DNA of 64,000 nt from Segniliparus sp051660745 (GTDB taxonomy: Bacteria > Actinomycetota > Actinomycetes > Mycobacteriales > Mycobacteriaceae), in the NCBI RefSeq assembly GCF_051660745.1, contig NZ_JBOFQF010000031.1, positions 1 to 64,000 of the forward strand, in the 5' to 3' direction. This document shows, piece by piece, positions 1-8,229 of this stretch (its first letter is position 1; each line of letters begins with the position of its first letter). The notes under the pieces were generated by a model. The model searched no databases. It saw nothing but the letters and a program-made list of their open reading frames with translations, and had not been told where the DNA came from. The position numbers were made by a program, and so were the translations under genes.

Positions 1-21
1 GGGCTGCGCGCACCGCAGCCC
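1..21. terminator. hairpin downstream of the PIG-V-like gene
   Basis: An 8-bp perfect stem (GGGCTGCG, 1-8, with CGCAGCCC, 14-21) around a 5-nt loop lies 12 bp beyond the stop codon of the minus-strand mannosyltransferase. There is no T-run, so termination is inferred from position and stem only. Confidence 0.5.
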
Positions 22-32
22 GACGAGGCTGG

Positions 33-1253
33 CTAGATCGAATGCGGGAAGATCGCCACCATATAGGAGCCGAACCACGCGGAGAGCAGGACCGCTCCCG
101 CCCCGACGAGCCATTGCGTCCGAGGACGGGCCTGCGCCAGGGCTTTCGCGAGGGGCAGCGCCAGCACGAAGATCGGCAGCAGCAGCCTCGGCCTGCAGTG
201 CATGAGGCCCGCCGAGGTGGCCGCCGAGGCGAACATGAGCGCGCCGTAGAGCTTGAGCTCCCACGGCCAGCGCTGCGCCAAGAGCACGACCAGCAGCACG
301 AGCGCCGCGACGATGATCAATGCCGTCCCCGCGTCCACGATCTCCCTGCCTTCGACGAGCACCGCGTTGAGATAGACCAACGTGGCTTTTCCGAAGTCCG
401 TCGCAGTCCCCCATCCCCGGCGCTGCACATCGAACCACCCGGCCACGTCGTGCGTCCGCACGCTCACCCATGCGATGTAGCCGATCATGCCGGTCGGGGC
501 CGCCGCCGCCGCGAGCCAGGCCCGCGCTCCGTCGCGCCTTCCTTTGACGAGCACGGCGACGATCAGCACGACGATCACGGCCAACGCGGTCGGACGCACG
601 AGCCCTGCCGCGAACGCGCAGAGTCCCGCGAGCAGCCAGCGCCGCTCCATGATCCCCGCCAACGCCCACACGGCCAGCGCGCAGAACAACGCCTCGGAAT
701 ACGCCATCCAGAGCACGATGCCCATCGGGGCTGCGGCGAAGAGGACGACGAGCAGCAGGCCGAAGCGCCTTCCCCCGGCCGAGCCGGACAGCGACTGGGG
801 CACGGCCAGCTCGCCGAGGCGCGCGACGCCCGCGGCGGCGAACAGGCTCGCGACTACGCTGATCCCGACGGCCGCTTTCGCCGGAGTTGCCATCGGGAGC
901 TCGGAGAGCAGGCTGATCAGCGCGGGGTAGCCGGGGAAGAACGCGTACCCCGTGAACGCGTCCAGGTGGTAGTGCGCGTCGTACAGGCCTGCGGGCAGGC
1001 TCTCGTAGCCGTATTGGGCGAGCGAGACGAACCAATGCCCGTCCCATTCAGTCAGCCTGCTCACAAGCGACCATCCCCGGAGCGAGGCGACCCGGGCCAT
1101 CAGGAGCATCCCCACCGCTCTGGCCACGAAGAACAGCAGCACCGGCGCCGCCCAGCGCGGGAGCCTGCGCCGGGACTTCGCCCCTTCGCCCGACACAGCG
1201 ACGACCTCGTCCTCGCTCCGGTGAGCTTCCAGTGTTAGTGTCACGCACTGCAT
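33..1253 (-). CDS. PIG-V/Gpi18-like polytopic mannosyltransferase
   Basis: A protein of about 406 residues with roughly 8-10 hydrophobic segments. It contains the EWDGHWF loop, a FFPGYPALI segment and MAYSEALFCALAVWAL, all typical of PIG-V-type, polyprenyl-phosphate-mannose-dependent glycosyltransferases. In actinobacteria such enzymes act on the outer face of the plasma membrane on lipid-linked mannans; the acceptor here is unknown. The reading frame stays open upstream to 1352, but that part is antisense to a lysC-derived sequence and is not family-like, so I start at ATG 1253 (MQCVTLTL). No clear ribosome binding site is visible there, so the exact start is uncertain. It is divergent from lysC. 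Confidence 0.75.
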   Translation of the reverse strand: MQCVTLTLEAHRSEDEVVAVSGEGAKSRRRLPRWAAPVLLFFVARAVGMLLMARVASLRGWSLVSRLTEWDGHWFVSLAQYGYESLPAGLYDAHYHLDAFTGYAFFPGYPALISLLSELPMATPAKAAVGISVVASLFAAAGVARLGELAVPQSLSGSAGGRRFGLLLVVLFAAAPMGIVLWMAYSEALFCALAVWALAGIMERRWLLAGLCAFAAGLVRPTALAVIVVLIVAVLVKGRRDGARAWLAAAAAPTGMIGYIAWVSVRTHDVAGWFDVQRRGWGTATDFGKATLVYLNAVLVEGREIVDAGTALIIVAALVLLVVLLAQRWPWELKLYGALMFASAATSAGLMHCRPRLLLPIFVLALPLAKALAQARPRTQWLVGAGAVLLSAWFGSYMVAIFPHSI

Positions 1254-1256
1254 GGT

Positions 1257-1439
1257 AAAGGAGGTACGGACGTGGCCCTCGTGGTCCAGAAGCGCGGCGG
1301 CTCCCCCGCTGCCGCCGCCGAGCACATCCGACCCGTCTCCCGACTGCGCCATGCGGCCACCGAACGAGCGGGCAACGCTAGCCTATGCGCAGCGATAGGG
1401 CACGCCCGAGCAAGCAGAAACGGAACATGGCACTCATAG
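1257..1439 (+). pseudogene. relic of the lysC 5' end with intact Shine-Dalgarno
   Basis: A perfect AAAGGAGGT (1257-1265) is followed by GTG at 1272 and a reading frame starting VALVVQKRGGS, with later AEHIR and ERAGN. The intact lysC at 1427 begins MALIVQKYGGSS with AEHIR and KRAGN in the same order. Homology runs for about 36 codons with one codon-sized indel, then the frame drifts and stops at TAG 1437-1439, overlapping the lysC start. This is a partial tandem duplication of the gene start. It may now act as a short upstream reading frame. The antisense frame of the neighbouring mannosyltransferase runs through it, which explains that frame's false N-terminal extension. Confidence 0.8.
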
Positions 1440-2692
1440 TCCAGAAGTACGGCGGTTCCTCCGTGGCGACCGCCGAGCACATCCGCCGCGTCGCCGAGCG
1501 CATCGTCGCGACGAAACGAGCGGGCAACGACGTCGTTGTCGTCGTCTCCGCCATGGGCGACACGACCGACGAGCTCCTCGACCTCGCCAAGCAGGTCTGC
1601 CCCGTGCCGCCGCCGCGCGAGCTCGACATGCTCCTGACGGCGGGCGAGCGGATCTCCAACGCGCTCGTCGCGATGGCGATCCACTCCCTCGGCGCGGACG
1701 CGCGGTCCTTCTCCGGCTCGCAAGCAGGCGTGATCACGACCAGCTCCCACGGCAACGCGAAGATCATCGACGTCACCCCGAGCCGGGTGCAGGCCGCGCT
1801 CGCCGAGGGCAGCATCGTCATCGTCGCCGGGTTCCAGGGCGTGAGCCAGGACAGCAAAGACGTCACCACCCTCGGCAGGGGCGGCTCGGACACCACCGCC
1901 GTGGCGCTCGCCGCCGCGCTGGACGCCGATGTCTGCGAGATCTACACCGACGTGGAAGGCGTGTTCACCGCCGACCCGCGCATCGTGCGCAACGCGCGCC
2001 GCCTCGAGTCGCTCTCGTTCGAGGAAATGCTCGAGCTCGCCGCGTGCGGGGCGAAAGTGCTCATGTTGCGGTGCGTGGAGTACGCCCGCCGATACAACGT
2101 GCCCATCCGGGTCCGTTCCTCGTTCTCGCATCACGAGGGCACCATCATTCAAGGATCGATGGAGGACATTCCTGTGGAAGAAGCCCTGCTCAGCGGCGTG
2201 GCCCATGACCGAAGCGAAGCGAAGGTGACCGTGGTGGGCTTGCCCGACGAGCCCGGTTACGCCGCTCGGGTCTTCCGGGCCGTCGCGGACGCCGAGATCA
2301 ATATCGACATGGTGCTGCAAAACGTCTCGAAGGTGGAGACCGGCAAGACCGACATCACCTTCACGCTGCCGCGCGAGCTCGGCCCGACCGCCGTGGAGAA
2401 GCTCTCCAGCCTGCAACAGGAAATCGGCTTCAGCCAGCTGCTCTACGACGACCACATCGGCAAGGTCTCGCTCGTCGGCGCGGGTATGCGCAGCCATCCC
2501 GGTGTGACCGCGACGTTCTGCGAAGCGCTCGCCCAAGCCGGGGTGAACATCGAGCTGATCTCGACCTCTGAGATCAGGATCTCCGTGCTCTGCCGGGATT
2601 GGGAGCTCGACACCGCCGTCGGCGCGCTGCACGAGGCGTTCGGCCTCGGCGGGGACGAAGAGGCGGTCGTCTACGGCGGCACCGGGCGTTAA
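1427..2692 (+). CDS. lysC: aspartate kinase (aspartokinase)
   Basis: A 421-residue enzyme that phosphorylates L-aspartate, the first step to lysine, diaminopimelate, threonine and methionine. The N-terminal amino-acid kinase domain (about 1-250) has VQKYGGSS at 5-12, the GERISNAL helix and RGGSDTTAV. Two ACT domains follow (about 265-421) and would bind feedback effectors. The ATG at 1427 has only a weak purine stretch upstream; the strong Shine-Dalgarno belongs to the broken copy just before it, so translation may partly depend on re-initiation. In mycobacteria this gene directly precedes asd; here asd is about 11.6 kb away. Confidence 0.96.
   Translation: MALIVQKYGGSSVATAEHIRRVAERIVATKRAGNDVVVVVSAMGDTTDELLDLAKQVCPVPPPRELDMLLTAGERISNALVAMAIHSLGADARSFSGSQAGVITTSSHGNAKIIDVTPSRVQAALAEGSIVIVAGFQGVSQDSKDVTTLGRGGSDTTAVALAAALDADVCEIYTDVEGVFTADPRIVRNARRLESLSFEEMLELAACGAKVLMLRCVEYARRYNVPIRVRSSFSHHEGTIIQGSMEDIPVEEALLSGVAHDRSEAKVTVVGLPDEPGYAARVFRAVADAEINIDMVLQNVSKVETGKTDITFTLPRELGPTAVEKLSSLQQEIGFSQLLYDDHIGKVSLVGAGMRSHPGVTATFCEALAQAGVNIELISTSEIRISVLCRDWELDTAVGALHEAFGLGGDEEAVVYGGTGR
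2159..2692 (+). CDS. internal start for aspartokinase beta subunit
   Basis: An in-frame ATG at 2159 (MEDIPVEEALL), preceded by AAGGA about 4 nt upstream, would give a 177-residue protein consisting of the two ACT domains. Corynebacterial and mycobacterial ask genes are known to produce such a beta subunit from an internal start, forming an alpha2-beta2 enzyme. The same arrangement is inferred here from the position of the ATG and the ribosome binding site. Confidence 0.6.
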   Translation: MEDIPVEEALLSGVAHDRSEAKVTVVGLPDEPGYAARVFRAVADAEINIDMVLQNVSKVETGKTDITFTLPRELGPTAVEKLSSLQQEIGFSQLLYDDHIGKVSLVGAGMRSHPGVTATFCEALAQAGVNIELISTSEIRISVLCRDWELDTAVGALHEAFGLGGDEEAVVYGGTGR

Positions 2693-2869
2693 AGCCTGTC
2701 GGGCGTCCGGCGTGCCGAACCACGTCGGATGTGCGGCGCGCGCTGAGCGCAATGGCCCGCTCCGGCGCTGCCCCCAGGTCTGGGGCCTGCCGCCGCGAGC
2801 TCGGTAACGAAAAATTTACGTCGTTCGGCGCGCGCGGCGACAAAATTCCGTTTAAGCTCAGTTCCCAAC

Positions 2870-3904
2870 ATGATTGGGTTCAGAAAATCGACACTTGCCT
2901 GTGTCGTCGCCGCGAGCGCGGCCGCCGCTTGCGTCGTCGCCGCCGACAAACTGCCCGCAGACGCGGCAGCGCGGACCGTGGCAACGCCACTCGCCTCCTC
3001 GGCGGAGCCGAACGAACCCGCCACCCCCGGCCAGGACCGGTTCGTCCGCGCCAACCTCTGGGCCGCCGACGGCCCGAACGCCGAGGACGTCCGCCAAAGC
3101 AAGATCGGCGACTGCTACTTCGACGCGGCGATGGCCGCGGTCGCGCACACCCAGCCCGCGCGGATCATGCGGGCCATCGAATTCGACCCGAGCACCGGCA
3201 ACTTCCTCGTGCACATCCATAACTACGCCGAGGGCCGCGATTATATTCCCGGCACGCACGGCGACGGGCGCCCTTGGCCTTCCGGCGTCGCGGTGGTCCC
3301 CGCATCCGTCGTCGTCACCCAGCAGGACGTCAAGAACGACATCCTGGCAGGCGGCGCGAGCGGCCTCGACGACGGGGCTCCGGGCTACATCTGGCCCGCC
3401 GTCATGGAGGCCGCCTACGCGAAAATGATCTTCGGGGAGTACCCGAGCCATCCCGAGGCGGACGGCGCGGCGAACGCGGTCGAAGCCGGGCTGTGGATCG
3501 CCGAGGCGAGAAACCCGGCGAACCCGCTCTGGTCGGGCGGCGACCTCGACCAGGGCATGGCCTCCGTCACCGGGGAGACCGGCACGTACACCCCCGCCGA
3601 GGCGGCGAGCTACGACACGATCTCCGCCGCGCTCGCGGAGGGGCGGCCGGTCACCATGGGGACGACCCCGTCGAGCCTGCGGTTCCGAGACCGGCTCGTG
3701 CTCAACCACCAGTACACCGTCATCGCCATCGAGAAAGACGCGGGCGGGGCGGCCAAGCTCACCGTGCGCAATCCTTGGGGGTCGAACGACGGAGTGCCCG
3801 ACGTGCAGGACTCGACGACCGGGGCAGTCGTCATCGACCTGCAGCAGGCGCTCGCCCACAAGGTCATCGGCAGCTTCGACATCGGCCCCGCGCCAAAGCT
3901 ATAG
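2870..3904 (+). CDS. secreted calpain-like cysteine protease
   Basis: A 344-residue protein with an N-terminal Sec signal (RKST, then an Ala/Val-rich stretch to about residue 25), a spacer, and a C2-like papain-fold domain. The calpain triad can be placed at Cys82 (KIGDCYFDA), His280 (LNHQYTV) and Asn301 (RNPWG). Bacterial calpain-like proteins are poorly characterised; the catalytic core is present but no Ca-binding C2L or PEF domain is. The next gene is a clear paralogue sharing the segments around all three catalytic residues. It opens the accessory block between lysC and asd. Its ribosome binding site is weak. Confidence 0.75.
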   Translation: MIGFRKSTLACVVAASAAAACVVAADKLPADAAARTVATPLASSAEPNEPATPGQDRFVRANLWAADGPNAEDVRQSKIGDCYFDAAMAAVAHTQPARIMRAIEFDPSTGNFLVHIHNYAEGRDYIPGTHGDGRPWPSGVAVVPASVVVTQQDVKNDILAGGASGLDDGAPGYIWPAVMEAAYAKMIFGEYPSHPEADGAANAVEAGLWIAEARNPANPLWSGGDLDQGMASVTGETGTYTPAEAASYDTISAALAEGRPVTMGTTPSSLRFRDRLVLNHQYTVIAIEKDAGGAAKLTVRNPWGSNDGVPDVQDSTTGAVVIDLQQALAHKVIGSFDIGPAPKL

Positions 3905-3964
3905 CCCACACGCCGAGGCGGCGGAGCAGCCGGCCCGGCCACGACTCGTTCAGGAGGAGGAACG

Positions 3965-5314
3965 ATGAGCGCTACCCCCTTGCGGGTGAACCCCGAGCAA
4001 CTCGCCTCGGCCGCGAAGGCACTGGAGCACGCCCATTCGGAAGCGCAGGCCCTGCTCGCGAGCACGCTCAACGCGGCGGCGGCGGCCTCCCCCGCGATCC
4101 GGGGCGTCGCCGCGAGCGCATGGGCGGACTTGCTCCAGGACTGGCAGCACCAAGCGGCGGCGCATCGGGAGCAGGGCGACCACCTCACAGACGGCCTCGG
4201 CGAGGCGGCCCAAACCTACACCGCCGCCGACAGCATGCAGGCCCAAGCGCTCGCCGACACGGCGATCCCGCCCGTCTTGCCCCAGCCGAGCCTCCCGAAC
4301 GCCGACGACATCCTCGCCACCCAGACCTCGCGAAACCCCGACATCAAAGTCGGGACCGCCGCCGCCACCGGCTCGGGCATCGCGGGCGGCGTGCCCGCCA
4401 CCAAGGGCCAAGGCTCCTTCACCGGCGACAACCTCTGGGCCGCCGCAGGCCCGAACGCCAACGACGTGCACCAGTCCGGCATCGGGGACTGCTACTTCGA
4501 CGCCTCCATGGCGGCGGTCGCCTACGCGCAGCCCGACCTCATCAAGAAAAACATCAGCTACGACCCGAAGACCGGGAACTTCACCGTCCAGGTCTACGAC
4601 TACCCCGACGGGCGGAACTGGACCGGCGCCCAGCACGGCGACGCCAACCCGTGGCCGACCACCAACCAGCACATCACCCCGAAAGTCGTCACCGTCACCC
4701 AGGACGACATCAGGCAGAACCTCGCGGCCACCGGCGCGAGCGGCCTCGACGACAGCTACACCGGCAACAAGGGGTACATCTGGCCCGCCGTGATGGAAAG
4801 CGCGGTCGCCAAGATGACGGAGGACGACTACGGCTCCCGGCCCGACCCGCACCACCCCGGCTCCACCTACGACTCGTGGTACCACACCACGAACCCGGTC
4901 GGCGCGGGCATGCACATCATGCAGGACGGGTCCTCCGACCAGGGCATGGCAGTCGTCAGCGGCCACACCGGCACATACGCGGCCCCGTCGCTGGGCAGCT
5001 ACGACGCGATCGCGGCCGCCCTCGCCAACCACCAGCCGGTCACGATGGGCACCACCGCAGCTCCTGGCGGGGACCGCGAGTTCCAGGACAAGCTGGCGCA
5101 CGACCACGAGTACACCGTCGAGGGCATCTCGAAGGACGCGAACGGCAACGTCGCGCTCACCGTCCGCAACCCGTGGGGCACGAACTCCGGCATCCCCGGC
5201 ACGCAAGGCACCACGAACGGCGTCGTCACCGTCGACATGGCGACGGTCGTGGACGACGGGGTGATCGGGAACTTCGACCTCGGCCCCACTGCCTCGGACA
5301 TGGGCCTGCAGTAG
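3965..5314 (+). CDS. calpain-like protease with ESX-type N-terminal domain
   Basis: A 449-residue protein with a strong GGAGGAGG ribosome binding site. Residues 1-100 form an Ala-rich helical hairpin like WXG100/ESX substrates, with W53 and W60 near the turn and a YTAAD sequence at 85-89 that fits the YxxxD/E type VII secretion signal. There is no Sec signal. Residues about 150-449 are a calpain-like protease with Cys176 (GIGDCYFDA), His381 (HDHEYTV) and Asn402 (RNPWG). It is paralogous to the upstream gene, which instead carries a Sec signal. I infer an exported protease or effector using the ESX route. Confidence 0.72.
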   Translation: MSATPLRVNPEQLASAAKALEHAHSEAQALLASTLNAAAAASPAIRGVAASAWADLLQDWQHQAAAHREQGDHLTDGLGEAAQTYTAADSMQAQALADTAIPPVLPQPSLPNADDILATQTSRNPDIKVGTAAATGSGIAGGVPATKGQGSFTGDNLWAAAGPNANDVHQSGIGDCYFDASMAAVAYAQPDLIKKNISYDPKTGNFTVQVYDYPDGRNWTGAQHGDANPWPTTNQHITPKVVTVTQDDIRQNLAATGASGLDDSYTGNKGYIWPAVMESAVAKMTEDDYGSRPDPHHPGSTYDSWYHTTNPVGAGMHIMQDGSSDQGMAVVSGHTGTYAAPSLGSYDAIAAALANHQPVTMGTTAAPGGDREFQDKLAHDHEYTVEGISKDANGNVALTVRNPWGTNSGIPGTQGTTNGVVTVDMATVVDDGVIGNFDLGPTASDMGLQ

Positions 5315-5349
5315 CGCCGCCGCCCTCGCCCGGCCTCAGTGCGCCAGGA

Positions 5350-5814
5350 TCAGCGTGCCAGCTGGTGCGTCTGTTTCGGGCGCACTGCGGGGACGACCGC
5401 GCCGACGAGGCCCCGGAGGACGCCGAGGACGACGTTCACGAAGTCGAAGTAGTCGCGCCAGACGGTGATCTTCCCGTCCTTGACCTCGAACCGGCCGAGC
5501 ACCCAGAACTGGGAGTGCACCGGGCCGATCTTCAAGGTGTCCAGCCGTTCGGTCAGCACCACGCCGCCGTCCTGCGCGATGTTGAGGACGACCACGTCGA
5601 ACCCGGCAGAGGACAATTGGTAGAACCGCCGGATCGCCGACGAGAACGCCTTCTTGCCCCGAATCCGCGAGGCGGAGACGTTGACGTAGTCGATCCGCTC
5701 GTCGACCAGGTCGACGGTGGCCTGAAGGTCGAAGTCGTGGAGGGCTTGGAGGAAGTCGAGCACGACCTCCTTCGATTCGGTGCGCGGGGAAACATGGGAA
5801 GTGGAGAGAGCCAT
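5350..5814 (-). CDS. limonene-1,2-epoxide hydrolase family protein (EphG-like)
   Basis: A 154-residue single domain of the SnoaL/LEH cone fold. The run DYVNVSASRIRGKKAF, then GGVVLTERLDTLKIGP, QFWVLGRFEVKDGKITVWRDYFD and a hydrophobic tail match the mycobacterial EphG (Rv2740) type, which opens epoxides of sterol-like or other lipophilic substrates with an Asp-Arg-Asp catalytic set. Those residues are plausible in ERLDTL and WRDYFD. On the minus strand a TAGCAT hexamer lies 6 nt before the ATG, so a leaderless transcript is possible. It converges on the protease gene. Confidence 0.8.
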   Translation of the reverse strand: MALSTSHVSPRTESKEVVLDFLQALHDFDLQATVDLVDERIDYVNVSASRIRGKKAFSSAIRRFYQLSSAGFDVVVLNIAQDGGVVLTERLDTLKIGPVHSQFWVLGRFEVKDGKITVWRDYFDFVNVVLGVLRGLVGAVVPAVRPKQTHQLAR

Positions 5815-6515
5815 GTCACTATGCTATGCCGAAGCCGCCGCCGAGGATAGGGTTCTGCGGTAGGAGATTCGAGAGATACCGTGGTATCGGGTCCGCGCGC
5901 TCGCCACGCGGAAAGAGCTGCCCCGTTTTCGCGGAACGACCGAGCAGCCCACCCGAGCTCGTCGAATACGAAAACTACGTCTGAACTGCCCATATCGTGA
6001 CGACCGGGCCAAACATCTCTTCGCGCCGACCCCTCCGACCGGAGGGGGGAAGAATCCGAACTCGTCGTCGAACGAAATTTCTCCGAAAATATCGCCGTAC
6101 AGCACGATCACGCGAGACGCAACACCTTTACCTCAAACTTAAGGATCTTGCAGATATCAAATTTTTTCAGCTCGTCCAGGTATTTTGGACTTCCAAAATT
6201 TCTTCCAGAAATACTGCTCCAAGCGAATCCGGGCAGAAACAGCGCACGGATCCTTCTTCGCAATCAGACAACCCTTCTCGTACGTGGCGCCCGGGAATTC
6301 TCGCGGCAAGGATCCGACGATTCCTGTTCGCTCCATCCAGTTCCAGCTCTCCTCATGCGCAAACGACTAAAACCCATCACCTGGAATCAACTATTCTCCA
6401 AAATGCCGTTCGCTATAGTATTAGAAATCAAATAGTACGGCATGCGAGACGCCGCCCCCTTGCGCAGATCCCAAGATGAGGATATATGGCAATACGCGCA
6501 TCACATAACCGCGTA
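5815..6515. other. AT-richer spacer without a recognisable gene
   Basis: About 700 bp of visibly lower GC than the flanks, with poly-T/poly-A runs (for example around 6150-6210). Only short, overlapping, low-quality open frames are present in it, none with a family signature or a good ribosome binding site. It looks like decayed or recently acquired DNA at the start of the LysR sub-block. Confidence 0.5.
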
Positions 6516-6543
6516 TTGACAAGAAGGGGGATCGGAATCTAAC
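6516..6543 (+). promoter_or_regulatory. candidate promoter of the LysR gene
   Basis: A perfect TTGACA (6516-6521), a 16-nt spacer and TCTAAC (6538-6543, four of six matches to TATAAT). It lies 115 bp upstream of the LysR start and directly upstream of a dyad at 6556-6592. Confidence 0.5.
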
Positions 6544-6555
6544 CTTCCCCCAAGG

Positions 6556-6592
6556 GCCGTTAACGCAACTGAGAGTTGCCGTTAACGCAACT
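6556..6592 (+). promoter_or_regulatory. dyad/direct-repeat operator upstream of the LysR gene
   Basis: A 15-bp direct repeat (6556-6570 and 6578-6592) whose start points are 22 bp apart, about two helical turns. The region between is also an inverted repeat (GTTAAC-GCAACT-GAG-AGTTGC-C-GTTAAC, 6559-6586). It sits just downstream of the predicted -10, where binding would block transcription, so autorepression is the simplest reading. Confidence 0.55.
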
Positions 6593-6657
6593 CCGTTCCC
6601 TGGCCGAACCCTCTTTCCCCGACACCTCCCCATGTGACTTCACAACAAAGGAGTTCG

Positions 6658-7620
6658 ATGCTCACCGACCGCCAGTACACTATACTAGCCGCCATTTCCG
6701 AGGGGTTCTCTATTTCCGAAGCTGCGACACGGCTCGGAGTGACCGCTTCAGCGCTGTCCCAGCAAATCGCAAAGCTCAACACGAAGACGGGCTTCAGCAG
6801 CATAGATAAATCTCAGGGGCATATAGCGCTCAGCCCCGAAGGGGAATGCCTGCTCCGCTTAGAGCAAACATTGCGCGCGCAAGGCGAGGCGGGAATCCTC
6901 GCGCTGAAGCGAATGGCGAACAATAATGACCGCGCGCTGAAACGCATTTCCCTGGCGACGCATTACTCTATCGCGAACGAGCTGTTGGTCAATTTTGTCA
7001 TGAAAACTTGCCCCGCGTATCAAATAATAATAAAACACCTCTCCAATTCTGGAGATATTCAAGAAGAACTCTCCCGAGGAGAAGTGGATCTCGTGGTCGG
7101 CATCACACCGGCTTTGTTCCAGTCCAACCTTTACACCCGGATCCCGCTCGGGGTCGAACGCTTTCGCTACTACACCCCCGGAGAGCGAGAAGAGCACCTC
7201 CCGATCGAGGAGACTCGTTTGATCAGCTACGAGAACGAAGAATGCCACGGGCTTGCGCTCATGGAGCAAGCGCTGCGCAAAGCGTCTGGCCAGAGAGCGG
7301 AGGTGGCCGTCCGGGTGCCCCACTACAGTATCGCGATCCGGCTCGTGAGCAGGATGCCCGGCCATAGCGCGTTTTTGCCGACGTACTCGGAGCCGGGCGC
7401 TTTCGGGCTCCGCCCCTTGCGAACATCCCCAGTGGTCGTCAGGGAGATCTCGTTGTTCTACCGCAACGAGGCCCTCCGGCAGTCTAGCGAGTTTCTGAAA
7501 ATAGTCAGTTTCGCCGCGCACACAGTGCGGAACCAACTCAGGGACACTCTCGCCAAGGAGCCCCAAAGGCCGGGAAACACAAAAACCAATCAAGAGCGCG
7601 TCTTCCAGTATCGCGTATAG
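6658..7620 (+). CDS. LysR-family transcriptional regulator
   Basis: A 320-residue protein with an N-terminal winged helix-turn-helix (about residues 1-60: LTDRQYTILAAI, EAATRLGVTASALSQQIAKL) followed by a LysR-type effector-binding domain with the usual GEVDLVVGI segment. ATG 6658 is preferred over the upstream in-frame ATG at 6634 because AAAGGAG lies 5 nt upstream. Its own upstream dyad suggests autoregulation. The downstream genes in the same orientation (secreted and helical proteins) are candidate targets. Base composition is lower in GC than in the housekeeping genes of the window, consistent with acquisition. Confidence 0.82.
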   Translation: MLTDRQYTILAAISEGFSISEAATRLGVTASALSQQIAKLNTKTGFSSIDKSQGHIALSPEGECLLRLEQTLRAQGEAGILALKRMANNNDRALKRISLATHYSIANELLVNFVMKTCPAYQIIIKHLSNSGDIQEELSRGEVDLVVGITPALFQSNLYTRIPLGVERFRYYTPGEREEHLPIEETRLISYENEECHGLALMEQALRKASGQRAEVAVRVPHYSIAIRLVSRMPGHSAFLPTYSEPGAFGLRPLRTSPVVVREISLFYRNEALRQSSEFLKIVSFAAHTVRNQLRDTLAKEPQRPGNTKTNQERVFQYRV

Positions 7621-7856
7621 ATATCCCGCCCGGAGCGCGCCCGGATGGCAGCCCCTCCCCGTCGGCGGCGAGCCCCGATACAACACAGCTGCCCTTAGCG
7701 CGGAAGCGCAGGCTAACGCCCCGCGTAGCTTCGCCTGCAACCGTTGTCGCCCAGCGCGAAGCCTGTTTGACTGCGTGGGCGATGTTTTGAGACCACGCTG
7801 GCGATGCTCCCACGATCTCGATCAAACCCTCACCGCGATGAAAGGCAAGGTCCCTC

Positions 7857-8228
7857 ATGGGCAACACTGCTCGCGCATACAACTCTGCGGGGCCCTCGCA
7901 GCAGCTCAGCTTGTCCTCAGAAGCGCTCGCAACGGTCCGGCGCGCGCACGAGAGCTATCTCGTCGATCTCGTGACAGCCGCGCAATTCGCACGACGGATG
8001 CGAAACCTCGCCCAGCTCCAAGGAGCATTCGGAGGCGGCGAGGATGGCGCGACAGCCCAGCGGAACGTGCAGTGTTCCATCGAATCCCTGGAAAAATTTA
8101 TTGACTCCCAACAGGAAAAAGTAGAATCGCTTTGGGAAGAATGCCGCTCTTGGAGCATGGCTATTCAACGAACCGATGAAGAATCCGGACAAGACATCCG
8201 AAACATCGCGCGAGGTGGAGGCATCTAG
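7857..8228 (+). CDS. small helical protein, possible ESX-type secretion partner
   Basis: A 123-residue protein with no signal peptide. It is predicted to be helix-turn-helix: Ala/Arg/Gln-rich helix 1, a short Gly-rich loop (FGGGEDG) near residue 60, then a long charged helix. No known family is recognised. Size and shape recall EspC/WXG100-like partners of ESX substrates, but neither a WXG nor a YxxxD motif is present. It ends 1 nt before the next gene starts, so the two are probably cotranscribed and translated as a pair. Confidence 0.55.
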   Translation: MGNTARAYNSAGPSQQLSLSSEALATVRRAHESYLVDLVTAAQFARRMRNLAQLQGAFGGGEDGATAQRNVQCSIESLEKFIDSQQEKVESLWEECRSWSMAIQRTDEESGQDIRNIARGGGI

Positions 8229-8229
8229 A

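Noticed and set aside
3274..5850. 858-residue plus-strand frame across both calpain-like genes
   Set aside because: Arg/His/Pro-rich out-of-frame reading of the two protease genes with no domain; a GC-driven shadow.
5997..6479. 160-residue frame in the AT-rich spacer
   Set aside because: Low complexity, no ribosome binding site and several overlapping frames of equal quality; not called.
6415..6480. Possible fourth copy of the ATAGTTTT element upstream of the LysR gene
   Set aside because: ATAGTATTAG and a later ATATGG are reminiscent, but spacing and inner boxes do not match copies A-C well enough.
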